Part shown: positions 48,245 to 56,952 of the stretch, in pieces
How positions within the stretch are numbered: position 1 is the first letter of the stretch
Layout: each line of letters opens with the position of its first letter
DNA from: Planococcus ruber
Lineage (GTDB): Bacteria; Bacillota; Bacilli; Bacillales_A; Planococcaceae
Assembly (NCBI RefSeq): GCF_022819085.1
Contig: NZ_JALHAG010000001.1
Coordinates: 579,395 to 643,394 of the forward strand
Length of the DNA: 64,000 nt
Direction of reading: 5' to 3'
The notes under the pieces: model-generated
Told to the model about the DNA's origin: nothing
Database searches by the model: none
Seen by the model: only the letters and a program-made list of their open reading frames with translations
Position numbers and translations under genes: made by a program

Positions 48245-49910
48245 CCTGAATTATTCATACCTTCGTCAAAAGGCATGGTTCTAGCCAAAAGTCGATTAGA
48301 TTTCCGTTCTTTTGAAAGAATGGTGTTTATTTTTTTCTTGGATACAGTTTTTTCAGAATTCAGTTCTGAAAATTACCCTTTTTGGGCAGACTTCTCCCTT
48401 GGAATTAACCCTGATTTTAAAAAACGTGTCAAATGAGCAGGTTATTCTATCTGTAATCTTTGAATTCGGCCAAGCACCTTCCAAAAGAAGTCTTGATAGA
48501 CAAAACTTGAAGATAATTTAAAGTGTAGGGATCTCCCTGACTTTACTAACTTACTTGCCACTTTAATAAGTCGTGTTCGAATAGTTTCAATTTGCATCTT
48601 CTTTTGTTCAGGTGGTAAAGCAAGGGTTCGCAGCCAATTCGTTAAGTTATAAGCTAGAAGACTCAACATCATTCTTACCTCGTTCACTTGAAAAAAATGA
48701 CTATTCATTTGATCGAATTTGAAACCATTCTTGGCCTCCTTGATATAGTTCTCCATCGTCCCTCTTTTTTGGTACGCACGGACGATATCTTTTGGAGAAA
48801 AGGCAACTTCTAAATTGGTCACAAAAAATGAATGGATAAACAACAGTTCACCTGCTGGACGTATCGATTGTATAATCACTTTTCTAGGTTTAGACCATGA
48901 CTTCGCTTGATAAATCGTTTCTTCAAAATAGCATTCGGTCTTTGTGACATCTGAAGGCAAAGAGGTAGGACGGTATTCTTCCGCAATCTGTTGAAGTTGA
49001 GCTTTAGACTTTAGTCGAATGACGTAATAAACCGATTCTTTTTCGCACAAATCATATAAAGCAGGGACGGCAAAACCACTATCTCCGCGAACAAATAATG
49101 AAGTTTCCGGGAATTTCTAGTTGTAATGTTCAATAAGTGGTTGTATAAATTCAATTACACCGTTAGAAGTGTACACATTTCCAGAACGCAGCTTTGCCTT
49201 CAAAAAGTCGCCGGTTACACCATCAAAAGCGAATAATGGATGGAAACCAATGGTTCCATAATGAGCATTGTAAGCCGCTGACTCTTGATGCCTGTAGGTA
49301 TCTGAATGAGTTGAATCCAAATCAAAGATAAGTGCTTTAGAATCTCTGAACGTATGAACTTTATCGATCAGCTCTTGATTGGCCCGTTCTAATTGTTCGA
49401 TAGATGTTTGATCAAACCGTCTAAAAAAGCGAGATAAACTAGGCTGGGAAGCTAAGGTCGGTGTCCCAATGATTTGGGTGAACACAGGATCATTCGTTAG
49501 CTGGTCAGCAGCGTCATCTTCTGAATAGCCGGCAATCATTTGATAGATCTTTTGACGAAGTAAATTTTCATTTGAATGAACAAAGTAAGTTCTGGAATCT
49601 TTCAAGTTTAAGTGTTTAGCCAACGTCTTTGAGAAACCCATTTTCTCATCGAATTCTCTAAAGATGAATTCACCTGTATCAGAGGAAAGAGAACCTCCAT
49701 CATTCGCTACTTTAATTTGACGATTGAAATCAAGAGTTAATTGGGGTAAAGTAGCCATTATAAGAATCCTTTCTGATGGCTATTTTATGGTGATTTAACT
49801 TTATCAGAAGTGGATTCTTTTTTCATTTTTTTAATGCATTAAATTTGAACGAGAAAGCTGATTAGATAGGCGATATTAGCCTATTTTAGAAAATCTGTGA
49901 ATAATTCAGG
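48245..49910 (-). mobile_element. IS1380-family insertion sequence (copy 1)
   Basis: The terminal inverted repeats CCTGAATTATTCATA (left) and TGTGAATAATTCAGG (right) enclose 1,666 bases, the usual IS1380 size. The ends begin CCT as in this family. No clear target-site duplication was seen next to the ends (TTAA versus ATAT), which suggests rearrangement after insertion. The transposase gene inside is interrupted by one stop. Confidence 0.82.
48442..49758 (-). pseudogene. IS1380-family transposase with one internal amber stop
   Basis: The frame from ATG 49758 encodes 213 residues to a TAG at 49117-49119, then carries on in the same frame to 48442, for 439 codons in all. The N-terminal half has IFDLDSTHSDTYRHQES (the first DDE aspartate) and FHPLFAFDGVTG. 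The second half includes VRGDSGFAVPALYDLC (second Asp), then YIKEAKNGFKFDQMNSH with the Glu. A single-base change (Gln or Trp codon to TAG) separates the halves, so this copy is inactive unless the stop is suppressed. The initiator region MATLPQLTLDFNRQI matches the family start. Confidence 0.88.
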
Positions 49911-50021
49911 ATATAGTATACTTTTTTATACTATGTAACAATAAAGTGTGTACTTTTAAAGATGGAATGTTATGTGATATATTAATGGATGAAGTTTCTA
50001 ATTTGAGGGGGAGGTAGAAAA

Positions 50022-50324
50022 ATGGTTAATGTAGCGCTATTGGTTCGACTTGAAGCAAAACCTGGAAAAGAAGCGGAAGTTGAAAGCTTCCTACGTGGGG
50101 CCTTACCTGTGGTTCAGGAGGAGTCAGAAACGATCGCATGGTTTGCGATCCGACTTGGACCTACGACATTCGGCATCTTTGACGCATTCCCGGACGACAC
50201 AGGTCGTCAAGCACACCTTTCTGGTCAAGTGGCTGCGGCATTGATGGAGAAAGCTCCTGAACTTTTCACAGAGCCACCAGTGATTGAAAATATTGACGTC
50301 CTTGCTTCCAAGCTTCCTAAATAA
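50022..50324 (+). CDS. Antibiotic biosynthesis monooxygenase (ABM/YgiN-like)
   Basis: A 100-residue protein of the dimeric alpha-beta barrel ABM family: ALLVRLEAKPGKEAEVESFL at the start, SETIAWFAIRLGPTTFGIFDAF in the middle and HLSGQVAAALMEKAPELF at the end. YgiN-type members oxidise quinols, and the LAK motifs around the dimer interface are present in altered form. It may help with quinone stress, like the genes at the left edge of the window. ATG 50022 follows GAGGGGGAGG. It lies just outside the first IS element. Confidence 0.87.
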   Translation: MVNVALLVRLEAKPGKEAEVESFLRGALPVVQEESETIAWFAIRLGPTTFGIFDAFPDDTGRQAHLSGQVAAALMEKAPELFTEPPVIENIDVLASKLPK

Positions 50325-50337
50325 AGTCATATTATCG

Positions 50338-50379
50338 CTGCCATCGTATCTGTCCAGAGACAGTGGATGGCAGTTTTTT
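50338..50379 (+). terminator. Terminator of the ABM monooxygenase gene
   Basis: The stem CTGCCATC (50338-50345)/GATGGCAG (50366-50373) with an inner CTGTC/GACAG, then T6. Confidence 0.85.
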
Positions 50380-50430
50380 GATTATTAGTTTTGGCGTGAG
50401 CTATATAAAGTGGAACACCTATAGGGGGGG

Positions 50431-50456
50431 GAAGCGGACAAACCGCTTCTTTTTAT
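50431..50456 (+). terminator. Second terminator-like hairpin
   Basis: GAAGCGG (50431-50437)/CCGCTTC (50443-50449) is followed by TTTTTAT. A G-run precedes it. It is not attached to a visible gene. Confidence 0.65.
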
Positions 50457-50526
50457 TTATCAATTAATCCGATTAATGGAATAAAAACTAGGAGAAATCA
50501 TTTACAGCTACCTATTTTATACCGTT

Positions 50527-50735
50527 TCAGTTAATACCCAAAGTATAAATTAAAATGATTTGGGTAAGAAGAAGTTCTCTTAATCGCAACTTTTTATGGC
50601 CTTGTACAAGTTTAGAACGATGCACGGCCTTACCGATGGATGTATATAACACAGCGCTTACAAGAGAATCTGCACCAAATTTACTCCTTATTTTATCTAC
50701 TACATATCTGAGCTCTCTTTTTTTCTAGCCACCGC
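50527..50735 (-). pseudogene. Remnant of a Y-family DNA polymerase (UvrX-like), C terminus
   Basis: Minus-strand translation gives RELRYVVDKIRSKFGADSL, VSAVLYTSIGKAVHRSKLV and QGHKK, the C-terminal end of UvrX/DinB-type polymerases (family pattern KTVDKIRNKYG...GHRA). A frameshift or stop lies just upstream (about 50727-50735), and the catalytic part is missing. So only the last quarter of a lesion-bypass polymerase gene survives, probably after deletion linked to the IS elements on both sides. UvrX genes are often on plasmids and prophages. Confidence 0.6.
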
Positions 50736-50934
50736 TCAATATGTTAAAACGATTTTCCACTAACCTGTCACGTTCGTTGACAAAATGGATGGCTGAGCGA
50801 AATCGAAACTCATTTATGAATGAATAAATAATAGAATAGTTCTAAAATTTTAGTAGTTATTTTTTAAAATTTTTTAGTAAAATAGTATATTTTACTCAAT
50901 TAGCTATTTATAGATAAATTTCTACGTGCTAATA

Positions 50935-51025
50935 TACCTAATGTGGCAAATTTTACGAAAGTAAAAGACGCAAAGTCACGGACCTACAGCATATTCACTC
51001 CATGGTAGCCGGGCCGCCAGGATTC
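50935..51025 (+). promoter_or_regulatory. Cyclic di-GMP-I (GEMM) riboswitch
   Basis: The order GTGGCAAA, TTTTACGAAAGTAAAA, GACGCAAAGTCACGG, ACCTACAGC and GGTAGCCGGGCCGCC is the GEMM-I aptamer: a GNRA-type tetraloop stem, the conserved GACGCAAAG...CC and the receptor stem with GGTAGCCGGG. It senses the second messenger c-di-GMP. Downstream, CCCTTT...AGAAGGG (51037-51071) can fold over the ribosome site AGAAGGG of the truncated receiver gene, pointing to translation control. Confidence 0.88.
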
Positions 51026-51082
51026 TCCTTGTAATTTCCCTTTCATAATTTGCCTGAATTATAGAGAAGGGTGCTATTTAAT

Positions 51083-51151
51083 TTGAAAACAATTCTGCTT
51101 GCAGATGATTCTGTCTTTATGAGAACATTTTTAAACCTAGATTATTCATAG
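51083..51151 (+). pseudogene. Truncated CheY-like receiver protein downstream of the riboswitch
   Basis: TTG 51083 after GAGAAGGG opens KTILLADDSVFMRTFLN, the exact beginning of a CheY-type receiver (DDS acidic pair), then reads LDYS and stops at 51151, after 22 residues. The phospho-acceptor aspartate and everything beyond are missing. The riboswitch and ribosome site are intact, so this is a control element left with a broken target. The second IS1380-like element begins 136 bases on and the deletion may be linked to it. Confidence 0.7.
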
Positions 51152-51287
51152 CACCATAATAATCAAAGAAAATCTCCTGGATTTCAAGAAATCAGCTGTT
51201 TGTAAGGAATGTATCACGTTCTTTGCTTGGACAATAGAAGAAAAATGAGATTTTTATATATGAAACGCTTCTTTGATGACGAGTTGA

Positions 51288-52742
51288 CCTAAAAAAGGGC
51301 AGACTTCACCTTTGTACGTGAATGAATTTCAAAATTTCAGGGGACTTTATAATGTTTTAGGTTTGGATCAACCGCAGCGTCTTAAAGAACTCTTCCTGGT
51401 AGACGAAGGATTTCGACAGTTTCAAATGAAGATAACGGCCCGAGTTCGTAAGTTTCGCTCCTATTTTGATTACCAAGCTTCTAAACGTTCCCATCCGAAA
51501 CGATTTAAGCGCGGCAGTAAAGAATAGATTCTTCGCAGCGATATGTAAGTTATAGGCGATGAGGGCGATCATCATTCTTGCGCAGTTGGCCGTAAAATCA
51601 TGGCTGCTTGTATATTTACAGCCAAAATCATTTTTGGCTTCCTTAATAAACAGCTCCATTTCTCCTCGTTTTTTGTAAAGCCGGAAAATCATCTTTGGCT
51701 CGGAAGTCAGGCCCGTCACAATGAAAGTATGGGTAAAGAGAAGTTCGTTTGTTTGCCTTTCATATCGAACAACTACTCTTCTTGGACGATCCCAGGAACT
51801 TGCCTGATAGTCAAATTCATCATAATGAACCTCCCCATGTTCAGAAGAAGGAGAAGGGGCAGGGCTTATTTCTTCCGCCATGGAATGAAGTTTTGCGTTT
51901 GCTTTTAGCCGAATGACATAATGAACTTGTTTCGCTTCGCATGTTTTATACAAGGAAGGGATGGCAAATCCACTATCACCACGGACGAGAATATCCATAT
52001 GCGGAAGCTTGTTTAAGTATCCTTCGATAATATCTGTCACCATGTCTTCCGCCCCTTTCGATGTATATTGTTCTCCAGAGCGATTAACCGCACGGAGACA
52101 CATACCTGTCATACAATCGAACGCTAACAAGGGGTGAAATCCAGTTGTTTTGTAATGCACGTTAAAGGCACTTTTTTCCTGATTTCCATAGGTTTGAAAA
52201 TACGTGGAATCGACATCGATCGTGATCTGTTGTTGATCTAAACGTTGATGAACATCGATACTTGCCTGAAGGAGGAAATCATTGCTTTGGTCTATGTTTT
52301 CGGATGTGAGAACACCATATGTTCTAGAAAGGGTTAAGGGTTAGTTGACTAGCCAAGTAGTCCTTTTATGTAACCAGAGTAAATGTGGGATCGTCCACAA
52401 GGTGTTTCGCAGCGTGATCGCGGTGATATCCCGCTGGATGTTGAAAGACAAGTTGCTCAACAACGGACGGATAGCTATGTTCATGGAAATTCCGGTTATC
52501 TTGAATATGCAGGGTGTTATGAAGAGATTGGAAATAGCCGATCTTTTGTGCGGCCTCTTTATAAAGAATAAGCCCTCCATCCGAAGTAATTCTTTCATGG
52601 GATAGACCTATTTTCAAAGTAGGGTTGAAGTTTGTTTTCATTTCGTTTAAAGTAGCCATAAGGGAACCTCCAATGTTTGGGTTTAGACACTTTAAACATA
52701 ACAGAGGCTTCCCTTTTTTTATACTCTTTTTCACTTTTTAGG
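51288..52742 (-). mobile_element. IS1380-family insertion sequence (copy 2), degenerate
   Basis: The ends CCTAAAAAAGGG (left, 51288) and its inverted counterpart CACTTTTTAGG (right, ending 52742) bound about 1,455 bases holding a broken IS1380-type transposase. It belongs to a different subgroup from the first copy, to judge from the protein residues. No clear target duplication is visible. Confidence 0.65.
51357..52659 (-). pseudogene. IS1380-family transposase, broken by stop and frameshift
   Basis: The start ATG at 52659 (MATLNEMKTNFNPTLKIG) and the SHERITSDGGLILYKEAAQ segment are in one frame as far as HLVDDPTFTLVT, where a TAA ends it at 52366. Shortly after, another frame picks up the expected sequence (TYGVLTSENIDQSN..., ITIDVDSTYFQTYGNQ) and runs to 51357 through ILVRGDSGFAIPSLY and LFIKEAKNDFGCKY. 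So at least one nonsense change and one frameshift separate the halves. All catalytic motifs survive in pieces; the element cannot move on its own. Confidence 0.8.
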
Positions 52743-52895
52743 TGAGGGATAACAATAGAGAGAATGCTTGGTACATATGTGATTAGAAGTGTTTTAAAGA
52801 TTTTGGTGAATAATCTAGGAATATACTGTCTGATTTCCAATTGAGTTTCATTTTTTCAAAAAAGAGGGATTTTGACGAACCGTTTATAGAGTGTT
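52743..52895. other. IS-flanking region without a gene
   Basis: A short segment AGAATGCTTGGTACATATG gives a few protein-like codons but no start or ribosome site. Otherwise nothing is recognised. Confidence 0.25.
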
Positions 52896-53046
52896 GAATG
52901 TAACTTAATGCTAATTAAGTTACATTCAACACCTTTATTTCACCGATCTTCGAAGAGCGAGAGATAAGAATGGAGTTGCTAGAAAAAATGATACATTCAA
53001 AAGGCTATCCTGTATGGATATAAATTCGCGCTTTTGAAAGAATATA
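52896..53046 (+). repeat. Dispersed repeat family B, copy 2
   Basis: A perfect hairpin with arms GAATGTAACTTAAT and ATTAAGTTACATTC (52896-52927), then TAGAAAAAATGATACATTCA and AAGGCTATCCTGTATGG. It matches 45568-45716 over about 150 bases and, like it, joins a family A box at its right edge. Confidence 0.65.
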
Positions 53047-53134
53047 AGTTTAAATATCGCAAAGTTATCAGAAGGGAAAGAACCTATTAAGGTTTCTTCC
53101 CTTGTTGCTTGGAGAAGTGTACTTGTACGAACGG
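53047..53134 (+). repeat. Dispersed repeat family A, copy at 53.0 kb
   Basis: The left box AGTTTAAATATC...AGTTATCAGAAG is followed by the hairpin GGGAAAGAACC / GGTTTCTTCCC and the right arm GAGAAGTGTACTTGTACGAACGG. Confidence 0.72.
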
Positions 53135-53405
53135 CCACATTCTGTGGAGGTTTATTGCAGGTTTTTAAGTGGCGGATATTAATGTGAACTGATAGTTTTA
53201 CAACCGTTTGAAGGGAAAGATAGATATGATAAAAAATAAAAATAAAATTCCGAATGTTGTGTAAATGTTAAGATGGAGTATGGGAAGCAAAAATTTTTGC
53301 CTGCTTCTATCCAGTGCAAGAACAAGGAAGCACTCCCATTCTATTTTCAATATAAGGAGTTCTTTTTGATCATTCAGCAAAAGTAAGTGGAGGGAGGTTC
53401 ACAAT
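53135..53405. other. Upstream region of the DUF4181 gene
   Basis: AT-rich; holds AAGTGGAGGGAGG just before the next start codon. No further gene or motif was seen. Confidence 0.3.
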
Positions 53406-54041
53406 ATGTGGTTTAAGCTATTACTGTTCCTATTCATTGTGTACGCAGTGAACGCCATCATTAAATTCACTCTCAAGAAGTGGCTGAAGGTCGAGCCGCG
53501 GAAGAAGATGTTCTTTTCGAATAATTATGTAAATGAAACTCACTTGAAAGTGGACTGGTTTGTACGGGGGATTTTGCTGATTGCAGGGCTGGCAGTGTCT
53601 TTTTATGTCATTGTCGAAGAGAATTCAATTGTTTACATGCTCGTTTATCTCATTGTATTTATCATTCTGACTTATGCAGTGGAGGCGTACTTTGAGTGGA
53701 AAGCTTCCAAGCACCCGAAGCAATCCCTTTTTACGTTGAGCGAAATGTTTGTCTGGCTCGTTGCGGTTGCCTTGCTGATCCAGTCAAGTTCATTCTTTTT
53801 AGGAATCATTGAGGGTGTCGTGACTGAAAAAGCGGAAGCAAGTTTTACTGTGGAAACGGTGTCAACTGGCTTTTGGGGCGATTCATCTATTGAGGAAGTG
53901 CATTTGACGGATGCCACGGTTTTCAAGGGGAAAGTGGAGACTTATGAAGAATTGAAGGAAGGAGATTTGGTGCGTGTGATGCCGTTCGATCTGCCAGCTG
54001 ACTTTTCGTATTCTCTTGCTGCGGAAGTGACGGTGGAATGA
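53406..54041 (+). CDS. DUF4181-type membrane protein
   Basis: A 211-residue membrane protein. Four hydrophobic stretches are visible (about 3-20, 50-68, 76-95, 112-132). The segments HLKVDWFVRGILLIAGL and AYFEWKASKHPKQSLFTLSEM match the DUF4181 layout. After the membrane part there is a soluble C-terminal domain of about 70 residues with beta-like ASFTVETVSTG and VHLTDATVFKGKVETY. The function is unknown. ATG 53406 follows GGAGGGAGG. It is another single gene between two family A repeats (53047 and 54295). Confidence 0.6.
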   Translation: MWFKLLLFLFIVYAVNAIIKFTLKKWLKVEPRKKMFFSNNYVNETHLKVDWFVRGILLIAGLAVSFYVIVEENSIVYMLVYLIVFIILTYAVEAYFEWKASKHPKQSLFTLSEMFVWLVAVALLIQSSSFFLGIIEGVVTEKAEASFTVETVSTGFWGDSSIEEVHLTDATVFKGKVETYEELKEGDLVRVMPFDLPADFSYSLAAEVTVE

Positions 54042-54294
54042 CAAGCGAAGCGCAAACCGCATGGCAAGTTGAAGCATTAGGTAGTCGAATTCTCCACTAA
54101 GTTGGCGATACTGTCCAGAACCAGAAAAATTCATGGTTTTTGCTTAATTACAGCCTTTTCATTATTATCGTGGTATTAAAGGACTGAAACAACACTGAAT
54201 AATTGAAGATGCTTAGAAAAAAACTGACTGCGTAACCAATATTATATCAAGTATTTATTCCCGAAATTTGTAAGAGTTCATCTAAACGGAACTA
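54042..54294. other. Gap after the DUF4181 gene
   Basis: No gene, hairpin or conserved motif recognised. AT content is high. Confidence 0.25.
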
Positions 54295-54409
54295 GGTTTA
54301 CATATCATGAGGTTATCGGAAGAGACAGAGCACTGAAAATAACTGAACCCCATATGAGGTTGCTTTTTCTGCAACATACATTAAGGGTTCAGTTCGTAAT
54401 TCTCTGTTC
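54295..54409 (+). repeat. Dispersed repeat family A, copy at 54.3 kb
   Basis: The left box GGTTTACATATC...GGTTATCGGAAG is followed by a two-layer hairpin: ACTGAACCC / GGGTTCAGT inside CAGAG / CTCTG, with a TTCGTAAT trace of the right arm. Confidence 0.75.
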
Positions 54410-54445
54410 CTGCTTAACAAAAAACTAACGATGAAAAGATAGGTG

Positions 54446-55714
54446 TTAGATTTTTGTGAGGAAAATAGGTTGTTTGTTCTTCTCTGCAACTAACCGTGCA
54501 ATCTCGATAATCACGGAGGTAGCCTTTACCATATTGTTAACGGAGGCATATTCGTATTTGCTGTGATAGTTTTCCCCACCGGTGAAGATGTTGGGAGTCG
54601 GGAGCCCCATATAGGAAAGAACGGACCCATCCGTTCCACCGCGAATGGCTTTGATATCGGGTTTGATGTCCAAGTTCTTCATAGCTTGTTCGGCCAACTC
54701 CACTATTTCGTAAACAGGAGCTATTTTTTCTTTCATATTGTAGTATTCATCCGTGATGTCAATTTGGAGACAATGCTCCCCGTATTTTTCTTGCAGCTTT
54801 CTGACGCTTTGCGTGAGAAAATCTTTACGCGCAGTAAATTTATCTCGATCAAAATCTCTGATCAAGTACTCCAACGTGGTAAGTTCCACACTTCCTTCAA
54901 AAGTGATCAAGTGATAAAATCCCTCATACCCATCCGTTGTTTCAGGAGCTTCTCCCACAGGAAGCATGCGATCTAACTCCATCGCGATTTTACTTGAATT
55001 GATCAGTTTATTTTTGGCTGTGCCGGGATGAACATTTCTCCCATGAATGGTAATTTTCGCCTCCGCTGCATTAAAGCTTTCCCATTCTAATTCTCCAAGT
55101 GGGCCTCCATCTACGGTATAAGCAAATTGAGCGCCAAAAGCCTCCACGTCAAACTCACGTGGACCTTTTGAGGTCTCTTCATCTGGCGTAAATGCAACTC
55201 GAATGGGTCCATGTTTAATTTCAGTATGCTGAATCAAGTAAGCCATCGCGGTCATGATTTCTGCGATTCCTGCTTTATCATCAGCGCCTAAGAGGGTCGT
55301 GCCATCTGTAGTTACTAGTGTATGCCCTTTATAGCTAGGCAATTCAGGAAAATCGCTCGTTGATAAAACAATACCTAAAGCTGAATTCAACAGGATGTCT
55401 TCTCCGTTGTAGTTTTCAATAATCTGAGGCTGGACATTCTTTCCTGTGAAATCCTCTGAAGTATCTAAATGAGCAATAAATCCAATAGTAGGAAGGTCTT
55501 TTTCTAGATTGGCAGGTAATGTTGCCATTACGTAGCCAAACTCATTAATGGTTACATCCTCCATCCCGAGTTCAATCAATTCATCTACCAGCATATTTGC
55601 CAGTACGAGCTGACCAGGAGTAGAGGGCGTAGATGAGATGCTGTCATTCGATTCAGTATCGACCTTCACGTATGTAATAAATCTATCTACTAGTTCTTTT
55701 TTCAAAAGATTCAA
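54446..55714 (-). CDS. pepT: Peptidase T (tripeptide aminopeptidase)
   Basis: A 422-residue metallopeptidase of family M20B. Zinc ligands and catalytic residues are in [14 protein letters not shown] (His, Asp), [17 protein letters not shown] (shared Asp), [12 protein letters not shown] (Glu-Glu) and [17 protein letters not shown] (His). The dimerisation domain [17 protein letters not shown] is complete. It removes the N-terminal residue from tripeptides in the cytosol. The start is taken as TTG 55714 after AAGGAAGGGA; a second TTG nine bases later is possible. It could work with the peptide importer at 56.9-62.4 kb, but it is not in that operon. Confidence 0.95.
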   Translation of the reverse strand: MNLLKKELVDRFITYVKVDTESNDSISSTPSTPGQLVLANMLVDELIELGMEDVTINEFGYVMATLPANLEKDLPTIGFIAHLDTSEDFTGKNVQPQIIENYNGEDILLNSALGIVLSTSDFPELPSYKGHTLVTTDGTTLLGADDKAGIAEIMTAMAYLIQHTEIKHGPIRVAFTPDEETSKGPREFDVEAFGAQFAYTVDGGPLGELEWESFNAAEAKITIHGRNVHPGTAKNKLINSSKIAMELDRMLPVGEAPETTDGYEGFYHLITFEGSVELTTLEYLIRDFDRDKFTARKDFLTQSVRKLQEKYGEHCLQIDITDEYYNMKEKIAPVYEIVELAEQAMKNLDIKPDIKAIRGGTDGSVLSYMGLPTPNIFTGGENYHSKYEYASVNNMVKATSVIIEIARLVAEKNKQPIFLTKI

Positions 55715-55887
55715 TCCCTTCCTTAGCTATGTCTCTTTTATCTTAGCATAGGTTATCGGGATTATTGATTGAGAATCAGGAAGAAAAAAACCAGCAGGAT
55801 GGCTCACGTATTCTGAGTGGTGAGTAATTAAAAGGTTTGGTATCGGGTAGGAAGTATTCATATAGTTGTTTTGATTGGATATCTAGA
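55715..55887. other. Upstream region of pepT
   Basis: Holds the presumed minus-strand promoter of the peptidase gene; the sequence is AT-rich and no operator was noticed. Confidence 0.25.
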
Positions 55888-55980
55888 AGTTTACATATGA
55901 TATTTTATTAGAAGAAGCTTAAACAAAAAGAAGGAGAAGACGCTGGAAAGAAAGCATTTTCTCCTTCTTATAATTTTACA
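55888..55980 (+). repeat. Dispersed repeat family A, copy at 55.9 kb
   Basis: The left box AGTTTACATATG...TTATTAGAAG is followed by the hairpin AGAAGGAGAAGACGCT / AGCATTTTCTCCTTCT and a short right-arm trace TATAATTTTACAA. It is the rightmost copy in the window. Confidence 0.75.
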
Positions 55981-56156
55981 AAAGAAAAAGACGCCAAAGT
56001 GGCACATGGAAGCGGTGAAACCCATTTTCCTAAAAAAATTTGGATCAATAGAAATTGCCTGCTCAGTTCCGAATTGGGCAATAAAGTAAATTTTGCCTTT
56101 CAAAACGGAAGAGGAACTCTTATAATCAAATCAAGACATAAGTATAGAGGTGTTTT

Positions 56157-56606
56157 ATGAAACTCGATGAGATCGATAAAAAAATACTAGAACTTCTGAC
56201 AGTGAATGGACGCTGCTCCTATGTGGATATTGGCAAGGAACTAAATCTTTCGAGAGTTGCTGTTCGGGAGCGCGTCCATAATTTATCCGAAGAAGGCGTT
56301 ATAGAAAAGTTTACAGTTGTGATCAATAGCGAAAAAGTGGGCAAGAAAGTCTCGGGATTTTTTGAAGTGGATTGTGAGCCGGCCTCGCTCGTTAAAGTAG
56401 CTCAGGCATTGGCGGACAACCCGAGTGTAGCCAGTTGCTATCAGATGACCGGCCCTTCTACTTTGCACATGCATGTGCTGGTGGATGATTTTATCGATTT
56501 AGAAAAATTCATTAATGAAGAGCTCTATGCATTAGAAGGCATCACGCGTGTAGAAAGCCATATTCTTTTGCGGCGTTTCAAAAGCCGCAATGGACTCAAA
56601 CTATAA
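56157..56606 (+). CDS. Lrp/AsnC-family transcriptional regulator
   Basis: A 149-residue regulator. The N-terminal helix-turn-helix is KLDEIDKKILELLTVNGRCS then SYVDIGKELNLSRVAVRERV. The C-terminal ligand-binding (RAM) domain has PSVASCYQMTGPSTLHMHVLV and ITRVESHILLRRF. Lrp proteins sense amino acids and regulate transport and peptide use. It lies upstream of the peptide ABC operon in the same direction, with its own terminator, so control of that operon by it is possible but not shown. ATG 56157 follows ATAGAGGTG. Confidence 0.9.
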   Translation: MKLDEIDKKILELLTVNGRCSYVDIGKELNLSRVAVRERVHNLSEEGVIEKFTVVINSEKVGKKVSGFFEVDCEPASLVKVAQALADNPSVASCYQMTGPSTLHMHVLVDDFIDLEKFINEELYALEGITRVESHILLRRFKSRNGLKL

Positions 56607-56656
56607 AAGCGGCCTGCCTCTCTTGGATGGGCTGCGAAATTGCATAGAAATAGTTG

Positions 56657-56692
56657 AACCTGAAGCGATTCACCGTCGCTTGAGGTTTTTTC
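56657..56692 (+). terminator. Terminator of the Lrp gene
   Basis: AACCTGAAGCGA (56657-56668)/TCGCTTGAGGTT (56676-56687), one mismatch, then TTTTTTC. Confidence 0.82.
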
Positions 56693-56952
56693 TTTGCCAA
56701 TCGAAATGTTTTGGAAGCGCTTTCGTAAAGGGTTAACAAATAATTATTAGACCACTGGCTTTGCGAACAATAAGTAAGAAATTTTCAAAATTTATCTTCA
56801 ATATGTTGTATAAGGATAGGGAAATACTACTTTTTCGAAAATTCTTATAGATTTTTATATTCTTTTAACTTATAATCGGATTTATTAAATTATTTACTTT
56901 TGTTAAGCAAAATTAAATAAGTGATTTACAAATGTTTTTTGGGGGTGAGATT
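56693..56952 (+). other. Promoter region of the peptide ABC operon
   Basis: Very AT-rich. TATAAT at about 56871 inside TTTTAACTTATAATCGG is a candidate -10 with no clear -35. GGGGGTGAG at 56941 is the ribosome site of the first permease gene. Confidence 0.4.

Noticed and set aside
17589..55980. Family A repeats as integron attC sites
   Set aside because: The boxes do not contain GTTRRRY/RYYYAAC core sites, many genes between them are reversed, and no integron integrase is in the window. Only the layout is similar.
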